Source: Magnetococcales bacterium (GTDB lineage Bacteria > Pseudomonadota > Magnetococcia > Magnetococcales > Magnetaquicoccaceae). Taken from it: a stretch of 64,000 bases of DNA. Made by a program: the position numbers and the translations under genes. Position 1 is the first letter of the stretch; each line of letters starts with the position of its first letter. This document shows positions 30,121 through 39,124 of the stretch, piece by piece. The notes under the pieces are model-generated. The model saw nothing but the letters and a program-made list of their open reading frames with translations, was not told where the DNA came from and did not search any database. The DNA lies in assembly GCA_011089965.1 (NCBI GenBank), contig JAANAU010000018.1, forward strand, positions 1 to 64,000, in the 5' to 3' direction.

Positions 30121-30351
30121 TCTGATGAAATCAAGGAAACCGCCATCAGGTTCCGTCGCCTGCATCGACTCAGGATCCCGGATGCCCTCATTGCCGCCAG
30201 TGCCACCATTCACGGTGCGGTGTTGCTGACCAATGACGATCAACTGCATAAGGTGTCCGAGTTGATCTGCCGCAGATTGGAATTGACCGCCCCGGCACAT
30301 GGACTGGAAAAAACCATCGCCGCCAATGTGACAGGGATTTTGAGCGAATGA
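30121..30351 (+). pseudogene. 3' remnant of a vapC-type PIN-domain toxin gene
   Basis: About 76 codons reading LSDEIKETAIRFRRLHRLRI and then PDALIAASATIHGAVLLTND match the C-terminal half of VapC ribonucleases: the conserved Asp in PDALIAA and the last acidic Asp in TNDD. The N-terminal half, with the first catalytic Asp, is absent, and a REP-like hairpin pair takes its place. No start codon or vapB antitoxin gene is visible. The remaining frame is intact to its stop, so the truncation is probably recent. It should be inactive. Confidence 0.7.
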
Positions 30352-30500
30352 ACACGATGAGGTGGGATCGAAAGCCTTTATTATCTTTTTGTGATTGGTT
30401 GAATTCGGATGGTGACGATATTATAGTTATTAAACTTTTACTCTCTTAAGGCCAAGAACAGTCGGATTCCAGTGTCAATTTCATCGAAGAAAGGAAAAAA

Positions 30501-31292
30501 ATGATCATGCCAACATCAAAGATTTTGGACAATCCCCTTGTTCTACAGTATATGTTTTATCCCAGGCGTGAAATGGCGTTTGAAGGTACGGGGGACGCAC
30601 AAGTGGTCCGTTTACCGGTCGGCCCGGATATTGACCTCGGTGGGCGACTGCATGTCAGCAGTGTAGATGCGCCATCACTCTTATTCTGGCATGGCAATGG
30701 CGAGATTGCCGCCGATTATGACGATCTTGCCCCACTCTACACCGAAATGGGCATCAATTTCCTGGCCATGGACTATCGGGGTTATGGCATCAGCGGTGGA
30801 GTGCCAACGGGAACAGGGTTGCTTGCCGATGCCATTACCGTATACCGGCAGGTGCGGCAACTCTTGGCTGACAACGGCATTCGCAACAATCGGTTGTATG
30901 TGATGGGCCGTTCCTTGGGTAGTGCGGCAGCGATTGAGATTGCCAGTCATGCACAAGAAGAGATTGCCGGTTTGATCATTGAAAGTGGCTTTGCCTTCAC
31001 CATTCCCCTGATGGAACGGCTCGGCGGGATATCGTTAGATGGTATAGGGGAGGATCAGGGATTTGGCAACCATGGTAAGATGGCGCGTGTTCCAGTGCCA
31101 GTTTTGATCATTCATGGAGAGGAGGATCAAATGATTCCTGTCGCTGACGCCTATGCCCTGTTTGAAGGAATGCGGCATTTTCACAAAGAACTGGTAACCA
31201 TTACACGCGCCGGGCACAATGACCTCATGGTTATCGGTCAGAGCATTTATTTCGATGCTATTCGGGATTTTGTCTTTGATGATGCACCATAG
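30501..31292 (+). CDS. Alpha/beta hydrolase
   Basis: Serine-hydrolase-fold protein of 263 residues. The oxyanion region FWHGNGEIAADY is near residue 60, the nucleophile elbow GRSLGS near 137, the acid Asp in HGEEDQMIP near 211, and the His in AGHNDLMV near 235. The family covers esterases and acyl-aminopeptidase-like proteins; the substrate cannot be read from sequence. No signal peptide is seen, so it is cytoplasmic. AAGGAAAAAA precedes the ATG. Flanked on both sides by gene remnants, it may be cargo of a variable locus. Confidence 0.85.
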   Translation: MIMPTSKILDNPLVLQYMFYPRREMAFEGTGDAQVVRLPVGPDIDLGGRLHVSSVDAPSLLFWHGNGEIAADYDDLAPLYTEMGINFLAMDYRGYGISGGVPTGTGLLADAITVYRQVRQLLADNGIRNNRLYVMGRSLGSAAAIEIASHAQEEIAGLIIESGFAFTIPLMERLGGISLDGIGEDQGFGNHGKMARVPVPVLIIHGEEDQMIPVADAYALFEGMRHFHKELVTITRAGHNDLMVIGQSIYFDAIRDFVFDDAP

Positions 31293-31340
31293 GCATCCGG
31301 TCACATGGAAAGACGCATGCCATCAAGGGAGCTGTGAACC

Positions 31341-31408
31341 ATGACCAACACCCGATCCGTCATTGTAGGAGAGGCATGAGGCTTTGGACCATCCACCCGC
31401 AGTATTTG
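31341..31408 (+). pseudogene. Apparent 5' gene stubs (SRPBCC-like and Pyr_excise-like starts)
   Basis: Two overlapping starts with good ribosome binding sequence run for only a few codons before losing sense. MTNTRSVIV (31341 onward, stop at 31379) resembles the start of SRPBCC/AHSA1 proteins. MRLWTIHPQYL (31376-31408) closely resembles the N-terminus of pyrimidine dimer DNA glycosylase (Pyr_excise) proteins. They overlap as ATGA, as real operon partners do. After 31408 similarity ends and the sequence runs into the convergent chemosensory operon. The matches are very short, so this is a suggestion of deletion scars only. Confidence 0.3.
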
Positions 31409-31433
31409 ATTGCCGCTTGCCACCAAACAGCCT

Positions 31434-31841
31434 CTAACAGGCCACCGGTTTTGAGATCCGGGTCAAGTCCATCAACAGGATCACCTCTTGTTCGTGGGCG
31501 TTGGCAGGCCAGGCCAGGGCGCACACACCGGGCAGTCTGGCGCGCATGGCGAGCAAAGGGGGCAGAGGATGGATGGTTGTGATGGGAAGCGTACTCAGGG
31601 TGACCGGACCGGTTACGACCCAACAGGCCCGGGCGTTGCCATCGGTCCATTCCAGCACCAGTCTGGGCGCGTTGTGCGCATCCGGGGAGAGTCCCGGCAG
31701 GGTTGTCAGATCGGACAGAGCAGGGTCAGGAGTGTCCGGATCCAGTTGCCGACAGGCCAGCACGGTACGTGCCTCCACGGCTGCCGGCCAGTTTCCGAGG
31801 CAAAATCTCACCACCTCCAGGGTGTGGTGGTGTGCGCTCAT
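31434..31841 (-). CDS. CheW-like degenerate scaffold protein
   Basis: Protein of 135 residues translated from an ATG that overlaps the cheW stop as ATGA. The start (HTLEVVRFCLGNWPAAVEAR) follows the first CheW strands, and the end ILLMDLTRIS resembles the last CheW strand, but the central conserved Arg-Gly is not evident. It is the last gene of the chemosensory operon. It may be a second coupling protein, like WspB beside WspD, or a regulator unique to this system. Low similarity makes the family call tentative. Confidence 0.6.
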   Translation of the reverse strand: MSAHHHTLEVVRFCLGNWPAAVEARTVLACRQLDPDTPDPALSDLTTLPGLSPDAHNAPRLVLEWTDGNARACWVVTGPVTLSTLPITTIHPLPPLLAMRARLPGVCALAWPANAHEQEVILLMDLTRISKPVAC

Positions 31842-32350
31842 CCCAAGCCACGTGCATATTGGGTCAGGATGGCATCCAGATCCAGCAGCGTGACCGGAAC
31901 CTCCCGATAACGCAGCACCCCCAGCGCCAGGGTGTGCCAATGGGCGGGCAGGGAGGTGGGCAGGGGTTGAATGGCACTTTCCGGCAGATCGAGTACGTCC
32001 AACACCCGATCCACGCGGATGCCGCTGCGGATTTCTGCACCTTGGCCCAACAGAATGGCAGCAGCCTGACCAGGCTCTTGTTCGGGAAGCTGCAACAGGC
32101 CATGCAGGCGGATCACGGTCTCCATGTCCCCCCGCACATTGACCACCCCTTCCAGCGAGGGCGGACAACCGGGAATGAAAAAGACCCGCGCCCGTGCCAG
32201 GATTTCACGCACCTTGTGACCATGCAAGGCAAACCATTGTCCGGCCAACTCGAAAATCACCAGTTTGACCAGCGGGTCATCCAGCTCGATGACCGTCTGA
32301 CGCACGGTGGTGGGTTGTGTAACGATCTGGTTGAGCGTGATCCCGTTCAT
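31838..32350 (-). CDS. cheW: CheW-type coupling protein
   Basis: Coupling protein of 170 residues linking the MCP to CheA. The CheW fold is clear: LVIFELAGQWFALHGHKVREIL, the conserved GVVNVRGDMETVIRLHGLL with the Arg-Gly at about 74, and the last strand VPVTLLDLDAIL. An extra N-terminal 30 residues precede the domain. It overlaps the upstream diguanylate cyclase gene by 4 bp and the following gene by 4 bp. Confidence 0.92.
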   Translation of the reverse strand: MNGITLNQIVTQPTTVRQTVIELDDPLVKLVIFELAGQWFALHGHKVREILARARVFFIPGCPPSLEGVVNVRGDMETVIRLHGLLQLPEQEPGQAAAILLGQGAEIRSGIRVDRVLDVLDLPESAIQPLPTSLPAHWHTLALGVLRYREVPVTLLDLDAILTQYARGLG

Positions 32351-34014
32351 TCTTCAATCACCACCCGGTTGCGACCACTGTTTTTGGCTTGATACAAGGC
32401 ATTGTCCGCTGCCTCACGCAGTGCATCCGAATGCGGGTGTCTGGAGAGGCTGGCGATACCGGCACTGAAGGTGCAGGTGAAACTCCCTCTGGTCGAGTGA
32501 AACTGCACCCTGCTGAAATCGAGTCGCAGGATATTGATCAATCGGGCTGCCCGTTCCGGGGAGACGTTGTGCAGAATGACTGCGAACTCTTCGCCGCCAA
32601 ATCGTCCCACCACATCCGAATGGCGCAACCTCTGCTGCAAAATGCGGGCAAGGGCCATAATCACCTGATCGCCGACCGGATGGCCGTGGGTATCGTTGAC
32701 CGATTTGAAGCGGTCGATGTCGATCATGCAGAAACACAACAGATCGCCCTGGCGTTGGGCATTGGCCATGGCATTGTCCAGCATTTGGGCGGTTGTGGTG
32801 TGGTTGAACAGACCGGTCAGACTGTCGCGGGTCATCAGGGCACGCAACGAGCGCATCCGTTCGGCACGGATGGTAACGGCAGAGATCAATGCCTCCGGGA
32901 TGACCGGTTTGGTGATAAACCCTTCTGCAGCGATGCGCATGGCTGAGTCCTGTTTTTTGCGGTCGGTTTCGCCGGACAGAAAAACAATGGGTAAACCGAC
33001 ATAATCCGGGATCTGCCGTATGATACGTGCCAGTTCCTGTCCGTGACAGGTGGGCATGTACATGTCCATCAATACCAGATCGGATCGGAACTCGCGCAAT
33101 TGATTCAGAATTTGCGTCGGTTCGTGCAGGCAGCGTGTCACCATGCCTGCCTCTTGGAGAATCAAGGCATGATATTCTGCAAGTGTTGGTTCATCATCCA
33201 CCACCAGAATCCGGAATGGATCGGAATGTTGTTTGGCGGTCACGGTGTCCAGGACCGAGACCAGGTCCATGGCACGCACCGGTTTGAGGAAATAGGCATC
33301 TCCTCCGGCACGTACCGCAGCCAGACGGGCGGCAAAGTCGCTGCGTCCAGAGAGAAAGATCGTCGGGATATGGGCACCGCTTTCGCTTTGCAAGGCAGCC
33401 ATGGCATTGGTTCCGGCATCCGGATCATCGGGAAAGATGATATCCATGATTGCCGCATCCGGTGGATGGGTACGTACGGCGGCCAGAAACTCTTCCGGAT
33501 CTCTGAAGGTCTCCATCTTGAAGCCAAAACACTGCAATTGATAGGAGAGTTGCTCCAGGATCAACGGATCGTCATCGCACAGATAAATCCGTCGTTCCGG
33601 GTGGGAAATGTCTTGTGGCATGGATTCGGCTTGCCAGGCAGAGGGTGCGGCTTCCATGCTGGAGAGAGAAAGCGCGCTTTTGTCGCCCATTGATGTCAAC
33701 AGATCGAAATATTTTTCCATCTGTTCCATCCAGTCTGCCAGTTGTCGCTTTTCCGGAGACTCCAGAAGACGAGCGGTCCAGCTCTCTGCCTGGGCTGCTG
33801 CGACACCCAGTTCACGCATCCCAAAAGAGCGGCCTGTGCCTTTGATGCCATGAAAAAAACGATGCAACTCTTCAATGACCACCAAATTGTCGGGTTGTCC
33901 GTACAAAAGATGCATCTGCTCCCTGGCCTGACGAATCCGTTCTGGCAACTGCTCCATGAAGCTCGTGCGCAGGCGCAGGATTTTTTCGCGTACGGTTTCC
34001 GGTTGGGTGGTCAT
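32347..34014 (-). CDS. Output protein Hpt-REC-REC-GGDEF (diguanylate cyclase)
   Basis: Response regulator of 555 residues. An N-terminal Hpt-like helical bundle carries HGIKGTGRSFG near residue 54; REC1 is about 139-255 with phospho-acceptor Asp in IMDIIF; REC2 about 265-385 with VLMDMYMP; the GGDEF domain about 395-550 has TRDSLTGLFNH and RFGGEEFAV, with an inhibitory-site RHSD exactly five residues before GGEEF. It should make c-di-GMP when phosphorylated and be product-inhibited. Position between cheA/cheY-like and cheW makes it the WspR counterpart, though WspR has one REC and no Hpt. Confidence 0.92.
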   Translation of the reverse strand: MTTQPETVREKILRLRTSFMEQLPERIRQAREQMHLLYGQPDNLVVIEELHRFFHGIKGTGRSFGMRELGVAAAQAESWTARLLESPEKRQLADWMEQMEKYFDLLTSMGDKSALSLSSMEAAPSAWQAESMPQDISHPERRIYLCDDDPLILEQLSYQLQCFGFKMETFRDPEEFLAAVRTHPPDAAIMDIIFPDDPDAGTNAMAALQSESGAHIPTIFLSGRSDFAARLAAVRAGGDAYFLKPVRAMDLVSVLDTVTAKQHSDPFRILVVDDEPTLAEYHALILQEAGMVTRCLHEPTQILNQLREFRSDLVLMDMYMPTCHGQELARIIRQIPDYVGLPIVFLSGETDRKKQDSAMRIAAEGFITKPVIPEALISAVTIRAERMRSLRALMTRDSLTGLFNHTTTAQMLDNAMANAQRQGDLLCFCMIDIDRFKSVNDTHGHPVGDQVIMALARILQQRLRHSDVVGRFGGEEFAVILHNVSPERAARLINILRLDFSRVQFHSTRGSFTCTFSAGIASLSRHPHSDALREAADNALYQAKNSGRNRVVIEE

Positions 34015-34023
34015 GGGTGTTAT

Positions 34024-34392
34024 TTATGGTTGGGATGTGCGGGTCAACACCTCGGTGATGAGCGTGGGCAGGCTCTCTTCCAGGGTGAAATCCTTGGTGA
34101 GACACCCATCCAGACGTGGCTCCCGGCTGAGTGGGCCTTCCGGTTCATCGCCGGTCAACAGGATGAACGGGAGTTGGATCCCTTGCTCCCGGATTTCGCG
34201 AAACAGGTCGATTCCGGAGAGCAGAGGCATGTTCATGTCGCTGATGATCAGGTCAAAGGGAGGGAGACTCTCCAAAGCGGCCAGAGCTTCCATGCCATTT
34301 TCCGTCTGGTGGACCTCGTGACCATTGCCTTCCAGTACGGCCAGGATCATCTCACCAGCCACCGGATCGTCTTCCACTACCAGAATGCGCAT
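34024..34392 (-). CDS. Single-domain response regulator (CheY-like)
   Basis: Stand-alone receiver of 122 residues: acidic pocket VVEDDP at the N-terminus, phospho-acceptor Asp in LIISDMNMP near 54, Thr in LLTGDEP near 83, and Lys in LTKDFT near 103. With no output domain it may relay or drain phosphate from CheA to other proteins. It is 15 bp after cheA and 9 bp before the cyclase gene. A separate receiver is an addition to the standard Wsp gene set. Confidence 0.9.
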   Translation of the reverse strand: MRILVVEDDPVAGEMILAVLEGNGHEVHQTENGMEALAALESLPPFDLIISDMNMPLLSGIDLFREIREQGIQLPFILLTGDEPEGPLSREPRLDGCLTKDFTLEESLPTLITEVLTRTSQP

Positions 34393-34407
34393 GTTTGGAT
34401 CTCCTTT

Positions 34408-36579
34408 TCATTCGCGTCCGCGCCAACCCAGGAGGCTGCGCAAGGTTTCCACCAGATTGCCCTGACTGAAGTCCCCCTTGACCAGATAGGCATCGGCCCC
34501 GACCTGCATGCCGCGACGTTTGTCTTCGTCTTTGGCGCGCGAAGTGAGAATGATGATCGGTTTGTCCCGATATCTGGCATTCTGGCGCAGACGCTCGGTC
34601 AAGGTGAAACCATCCATGCCCGGCATTTCCACATCGGTCAGGATGGCATCGAACGGGTTCTCCTGGGCCAGCCGCAACCCTTCCAGCCCGTCGCCAGCCA
34701 GTGTGACCTGGAACCCGCAGCTCTCCAAAAGTTCTTTTTCTATTTCCCGGGTGTTGAGAGAGTCATCCACCACCAAGACCCGATCAGGCGGCAGTTGGGT
34801 TGTCGTCCCGGCAGTGCGCGTTCCGGCCCGCAAGTGCCGTGCCCGTTCAAACAGCTCCGGGACATGCAGTATCGAAACCAGTTCGTGGTTGCCAGTCACC
34901 ACCAGGCCGGAAACCAGAGGCAATTTCCGCAACAAGGGTGGCAGAGGATGGATCACCATGTCGTGTTCATCCAGCAGCGCATCCACGATGATGGCAATTT
35001 TATTATGAACAGAGGTCAGGATCACCGCCAGTATGCCGGAGGTTTGCCGGTTGGGAAAGTGTACATCTGCGTCTGAGGCAAAATCGTGACTGGGCAACTC
35101 CAGCAGTGTGGCCAAAGGCAAAAGCGGAATAAACTCATTGCGCACCACGATCACTTCGCGTTCTGCCAGGGTCATGCGGGCAGAGGCGGGGACGCGCAGC
35201 ATCTCTGCCACATATTGCGAGGTAAAGCCAAATGTGACTCCGGCGGTTTCCACCATCAACACGCGCATCATGGCCAGAGAGAGAGGCAGGCGCAACGTGA
35301 ACGTGGTGCCGCTGCCTGGCCGGGTTGCAACCGTCACCGTACCACGCAGATCATTGGAGATGGTTTGCCTGACCACATCCATGCCCACACCCCGGCCCGA
35401 CATGTCGGTGACAAAGGTGCTGGTGGAAAATCCGGGCAGAAAGATCAGCTCCAGCGTCTCCAGCTCTCCCAGGGTGTGTGCCTTGTCCGGAGGGACAAGA
35501 CCCATGCGTACAGCTTTGGAACGGACAGCCTCCAGCCCGATCCCTTTGCCGTCATCTGCAACTTCTATCACCACCCACCCCCCATCCTGACGTGCGGAGA
35601 GTGTCAGGGTGCCCTGAGGGAGTTTGCCCACGGCTGTGCGCTCTTCCGGAAGTTCCAGACCGTGATCAATGGCATTGCGGATCAGGTGAATGATCGGATC
35701 GGACAGCTTGTCGATGATGCGACGATCCAGTTCGATCCCGGCCCCTTGAATGTGGCAGATCGCCTGCTTGCCTATCGAGCGGGCCAATCCCCGGGCCAAC
35801 CGTTCGGCGGGCTCCAGAATCAAAGAGAGGGGCAGCATGCGCATCAACAGGGTTTTGTCGTGCAAGGCGACCATCAACGACTCCTGATCCAACACATCTT
35901 CGCGCAGGGTTCGGGAGAAGTGATGCAACTGCATGGCCAGCGGGTGATCCAACAACAAGGCAGAAATGCGGTGTTCCAGGGTGTTCAATTCCATGGTCCG
36001 CTGTCGCAGATGGGCGTGTCCGGAGAGCAACTCCCCCATCAGTTTGGTCAACTCATCCAGTTTCTCCAGACGGACCCGAATGGTATCTTCGGTCTTCAGT
36101 CGGGGTGCGGCCAAACCGTCATCGGGTGTGGTGCGGACCGGACGCGTGGTGGCGACAGCAGGTGCCACAGGAGGCGCGGAGGTGACCGGAGTGGGGATGG
36201 CGAGCTGTTGCAACTCTTCCAGCAGGGTTGGATCGGCTTGCGGGAGCAGGGTGCCATCCGGAGTCTCGGCCAAACGATCCACCAGGGCGGCAATGGCGTC
36301 GATGGCGGTCTGGAGACCGGTGATGCGCTCTGCGGACAGGGTGAGGGTGCTGTTGCGCAAACCATCCATCACCTCTTCGACCCGATGGGCGATCTCGGTG
36401 ATCGGGGTGAGTTTGAGCATGCGCGAAGAGCCTTTGATGGTGTGCGCCGAACGGAAAATCGCATGCACCTGAGCGGAATCTTCGCCATTCATGGACTCCA
36501 GACCCTGATGAATCTGACGGATATGGTCGCGCGCCTCCTCGACAAAGCGTCCGATGAATTTCTTGAGGTCAATGGCCAT
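34408..36579 (-). CDS. cheA: Hybrid chemotaxis histidine kinase CheA-REC (WspE-like)
   Basis: CheA-type kinase of 723 residues. P1/Hpt has the phospho-His46 in FRSAHTIKGSS; an Ala/Thr/Pro-rich linker (about 130-160) leads to dimerisation and ATPase domains with LIRNAIDHGLELPEE (N box), VADDGKGIG and MSGRGVGMDVV; a CheW-like P5 domain follows; the C-terminal receiver (about 600-720) has VLVVDDS and ILTDVEMPGMDG. The fused receiver is the hallmark of WspE and other alternative-function systems. The gene starts 3 bp after the end of the cheR frame. Confidence 0.94.
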   Translation of the reverse strand: MAIDLKKFIGRFVEEARDHIRQIHQGLESMNGEDSAQVHAIFRSAHTIKGSSRMLKLTPITEIAHRVEEVMDGLRNSTLTLSAERITGLQTAIDAIAALVDRLAETPDGTLLPQADPTLLEELQQLAIPTPVTSAPPVAPAVATTRPVRTTPDDGLAAPRLKTEDTIRVRLEKLDELTKLMGELLSGHAHLRQRTMELNTLEHRISALLLDHPLAMQLHHFSRTLREDVLDQESLMVALHDKTLLMRMLPLSLILEPAERLARGLARSIGKQAICHIQGAGIELDRRIIDKLSDPIIHLIRNAIDHGLELPEERTAVGKLPQGTLTLSARQDGGWVVIEVADDGKGIGLEAVRSKAVRMGLVPPDKAHTLGELETLELIFLPGFSTSTFVTDMSGRGVGMDVVRQTISNDLRGTVTVATRPGSGTTFTLRLPLSLAMMRVLMVETAGVTFGFTSQYVAEMLRVPASARMTLAEREVIVVRNEFIPLLPLATLLELPSHDFASDADVHFPNRQTSGILAVILTSVHNKIAIIVDALLDEHDMVIHPLPPLLRKLPLVSGLVVTGNHELVSILHVPELFERARHLRAGTRTAGTTTQLPPDRVLVVDDSLNTREIEKELLESCGFQVTLAGDGLEGLRLAQENPFDAILTDVEMPGMDGFTLTERLRQNARYRDKPIIILTSRAKDEDKRRGMQVGADAYLVKGDFSQGNLVETLRSLLGWRGRE

Positions 36580-36582
36580 GGT

Positions 36583-38040
36583 TCATCTCGCGTTGCCTCG
36601 CTCCATGGCTGGAAGGTTTTGCATCAGTTTGGTCTGGCACAACAGACGCACTTCGGCCATGGGCCATTCCAGGGGGAGATAACGCAGGCCGGTCGTTGGC
36701 ACCTTGGGGGCAGAGAGTTGCTGCATCACCACACGATAGCCGTGTCTGGCCCGTTCCCATTGATGACCGGCCAGGTAGAGGTCGGCCAGATGGTAGTGGG
36801 CTGGCCAACAGTCATGATGCCAGTAAATGGCCTGCTTGAACCATTGGATCGCCTCTTGGGGTCGATGTTGCCACTTGGCCACCAGTCCCAGCAGCAGCAA
36901 GGCATCGATGGAATCGGCATCCGCAGCCAGTGCCGAGCGGGCCAGGTTTTCAGCATCCGGGTACTATTTATGGATCATATGCAGATAGGCGCGCAGCAAT
37001 CGGGCTGGAACCGAGGCCGGGGTGGTCGCCAACATGCCGTCCAACAAGGTTGTGGCCGTGTAATACTGTTTGGCTGCCAGCGCATTGTGCACCGGTTCCA
37101 GATCATGCGTTGTCGGCGGCACGCTGTGCAGAGAGCAGGGGAGCGGGTTGGAGAGTGTGGTATTGCTGCTGATGGGGTCCAGATCTTTGGAAGAGAGGGG
37201 GGGCAGGGAACGGGAACCGTTTTCCAGGAGTGGAGCAGAGTTGAGAAAGATGTAGCATCCATCCTCTTCCACCAGGTGCAGTATCCCCAGATCATTGGCC
37301 ATGGTCTCCGAGGTGCCAGGGATCAGAATACCGTCCGGATTCAACAAGCTGGCCAGTTTTTCCAGAATGATGCGCCGTGTTGGCGCGTCAAAGTAGATCG
37401 AAACATTGCGAAACAGAATGATATCGATACGTCCGGGTTCCAGAGAGAGCGTATCGGCCAGCAGGTTGCACTCCAGAAACGTCACCAGAGAGCGTACCCG
37501 CTGATCCAGATGATAACCATCCGCTCCTTTATGAAAATAACGGCTGCGCAGCCCGGGATCCAGACCGCGAAACGAAAATTCCGAATAGCGGGCCAGTCGT
37601 GCCTTCGCCAGTGCTGTGCTGTCGATATCGCAACCAAACACCTGAAACAGTCGCCCTGCGCTTTCGCCATATCGCTCCATCAAGGCGATGATGATTGTGT
37701 AGGGTTCTTCGCCAGAGGAACACCCGGCACTCAACAGACGGATGGGGCCTTGTCCCTGTCGGGTGGCCAACAAGCGCGGAATCAACCGATTGGCAACCAA
37801 AGCAATTTGTTCCGGTTCGCGGAAGAAATAGGTTTCGTTGATGGTCAGACGATTGACCAGCTCCTGGAACTCCTGGGAGCGGGTCAGAAGCAGGGCATAA
37901 TAGCCATCAGGCCGGGTATGCAGAAAATCGATCCTTTCTTGCAAGGCGCGGCGCAGAATTGCTTCGTTGCCAGCCTCGAATTGCAGTCCGCAACGGTTTT
38001 TGATCAACTCCTTGAAAGGGGAGAGATCCAGCTCTTTCAT
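36583..38040 (-). CDS. cheR: CheR methyltransferase with TPR tail, interrupted by in-frame TAG
   Basis: MCP glutamate methyltransferase, WspC-like. The first 275 residues form a complete CheR domain: NETYFFREP near 69, the SAM loop LLSAGCSSGEEPYT near 103 and DIILFRNVSIYF near 206. A linker and TPR helices follow. Codon 359 is TAG (36966-36964, after HMIHK). Beyond it the same frame continues without another stop to 36583 with clear TPR sequence: YPDAENLARSAL, EAIQWFKQAIYWHHDCWPAH and LADLYLAGHQWERARHGY. So one 485-codon gene is split by a single codon; CAG to TAG is the simplest origin. Without readthrough, a 358-residue protein with an intact catalytic domain but a truncated TPR is made. 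It overlaps cheB by 4 bp. Confidence 0.9.
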
Positions 38041-39104
38041 GGTTGGCCTCCGGAAGTGAACACCGGACCACCTGACCTGGAGAGACGGATCATCTCACCG
38101 GCCATGGCCTCCAGGGGCAGAATCCGTTGGATGGCGCCGGCCCGAATGGCCGCCTGATTCATGCCGAAGATCATGGAAGAGGCTTCATCCTGGGCCAGGG
38201 TGATCCCTCCCCGTTCACGGATGCGCAACATTCCGGCTGCGCCGTCGTGGCCCATGCCGGTCAGGATGATGCCGATGGCGCGCGCTCCAAACCAGTGTGC
38301 CACCGAGAGCAGCAGGTGATCGCAACTGGGATGGTAGATGTCCTGGGCGCTGCGGGGCAGGAGGGCGATCCGGCTGGCAGAGGTGACGGTCAGATGGGCT
38401 TCGGATGGAGAGACATGGATGACGCCTGGCTCCAGCAGTACGCCATCCACGGCCAGACGTACCGGAAGACGACACAAACCGGATAACCACTCCACGATTC
38501 CGTGGGCAAAGCCGTCGGAGATGTGCTGGGCAATGAGAATCGGACAGCAGAAATCTTCGGGCAGATCGGGCAGAATGCGCGCCAAGGCCTGGGGTCCGCC
38601 CATGGAAGAGGCGATGGCGAACAGACGTGGATAGGCGTGGAGAGATGACCATGAGTGCTTGCTTTCCGGCATCCGGGTGGCAGCCGTATGACTCATCCGA
38701 CCGGGTCGCAGCCGGGTCACCACCGCAACTCCGGCCAGCAGTTGGACCTTGGCGATCAGTTGTTCTGCCGATGCCGCACCGATCTCCGGTTTTTCGATCA
38801 CATCCAGGGCACCAAGCCGCAACGCCTCCAGGGCAGTCGGAGCGTCGGTCAGGCTGCTGACCACCAGGATGGGTACGGCCTTGGTACACATGATCTCGGA
38901 GATGGCCTCCAGTCCGCCCATCACGGGCATCTCCAGATCCATGGTGACCAGATTGGGATGCAGTTGTTGCACCAGGGCGACCGCCTGTTGGCCATTGGTC
39001 GCCTCGCCGACCACCTCGATCCCTTCGACCTCTTCCAGAAGGTGACGCAACAATTCTCGGGCGAACGGACTGTCGTCAGCAATGACGATGCGAATGCGAC
39101 GCAT
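38037..39104 (-). CDS. cheB: Chemoreceptor methylesterase/deamidase CheB (WspF-like)
   Basis: Methylesterase of 355 residues that removes methyl groups from MCP glutamates when phosphorylated. The N-terminal receiver has IVIADDS, TMDLEMPVMGG and SSLTD. The C-terminal esterase domain has the catalytic Ser in AIASSMGGPQAL near 175, His in IAQHISDGFA and Asp in TGMGHDGAAGM. It lies 20 bp after the MCP gene and overlaps cheR by 4 bp. In Wsp systems loss of this protein locks c-di-GMP production on. Confidence 0.94.
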   Translation of the reverse strand: MRRIRIVIADDSPFARELLRHLLEEVEGIEVVGEATNGQQAVALVQQLHPNLVTMDLEMPVMGGLEAISEIMCTKAVPILVVSSLTDAPTALEALRLGALDVIEKPEIGAASAEQLIAKVQLLAGVAVVTRLRPGRMSHTAATRMPESKHSWSSLHAYPRLFAIASSMGGPQALARILPDLPEDFCCPILIAQHISDGFAHGIVEWLSGLCRLPVRLAVDGVLLEPGVIHVSPSEAHLTVTSASRIALLPRSAQDIYHPSCDHLLLSVAHWFGARAIGIILTGMGHDGAAGMLRIRERGGITLAQDEASSMIFGMNQAAIRAGAIQRILPLEAMAGEMIRLSRSGGPVFTSGGQP

Positions 39105-39124
39105 GGTCAGGGCACCTGGGCCGC

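Noticed and set aside
36583-36900. A separate small TPR gene downstream of cheR
   Set aside because: It is in the same frame as cheR, similarity starts immediately after the TAG, and there is no start with a ribosome binding site near 36950. It is the continuation of cheR.
35086-38157. 1023-residue open frame on the + strand opposite cheA and cheR
   Set aside because: Composition is rich in His, Gln and Gly with no domain, no ribosome binding site and perfect antiphase with well-supported genes. It is a by-product of codon bias.
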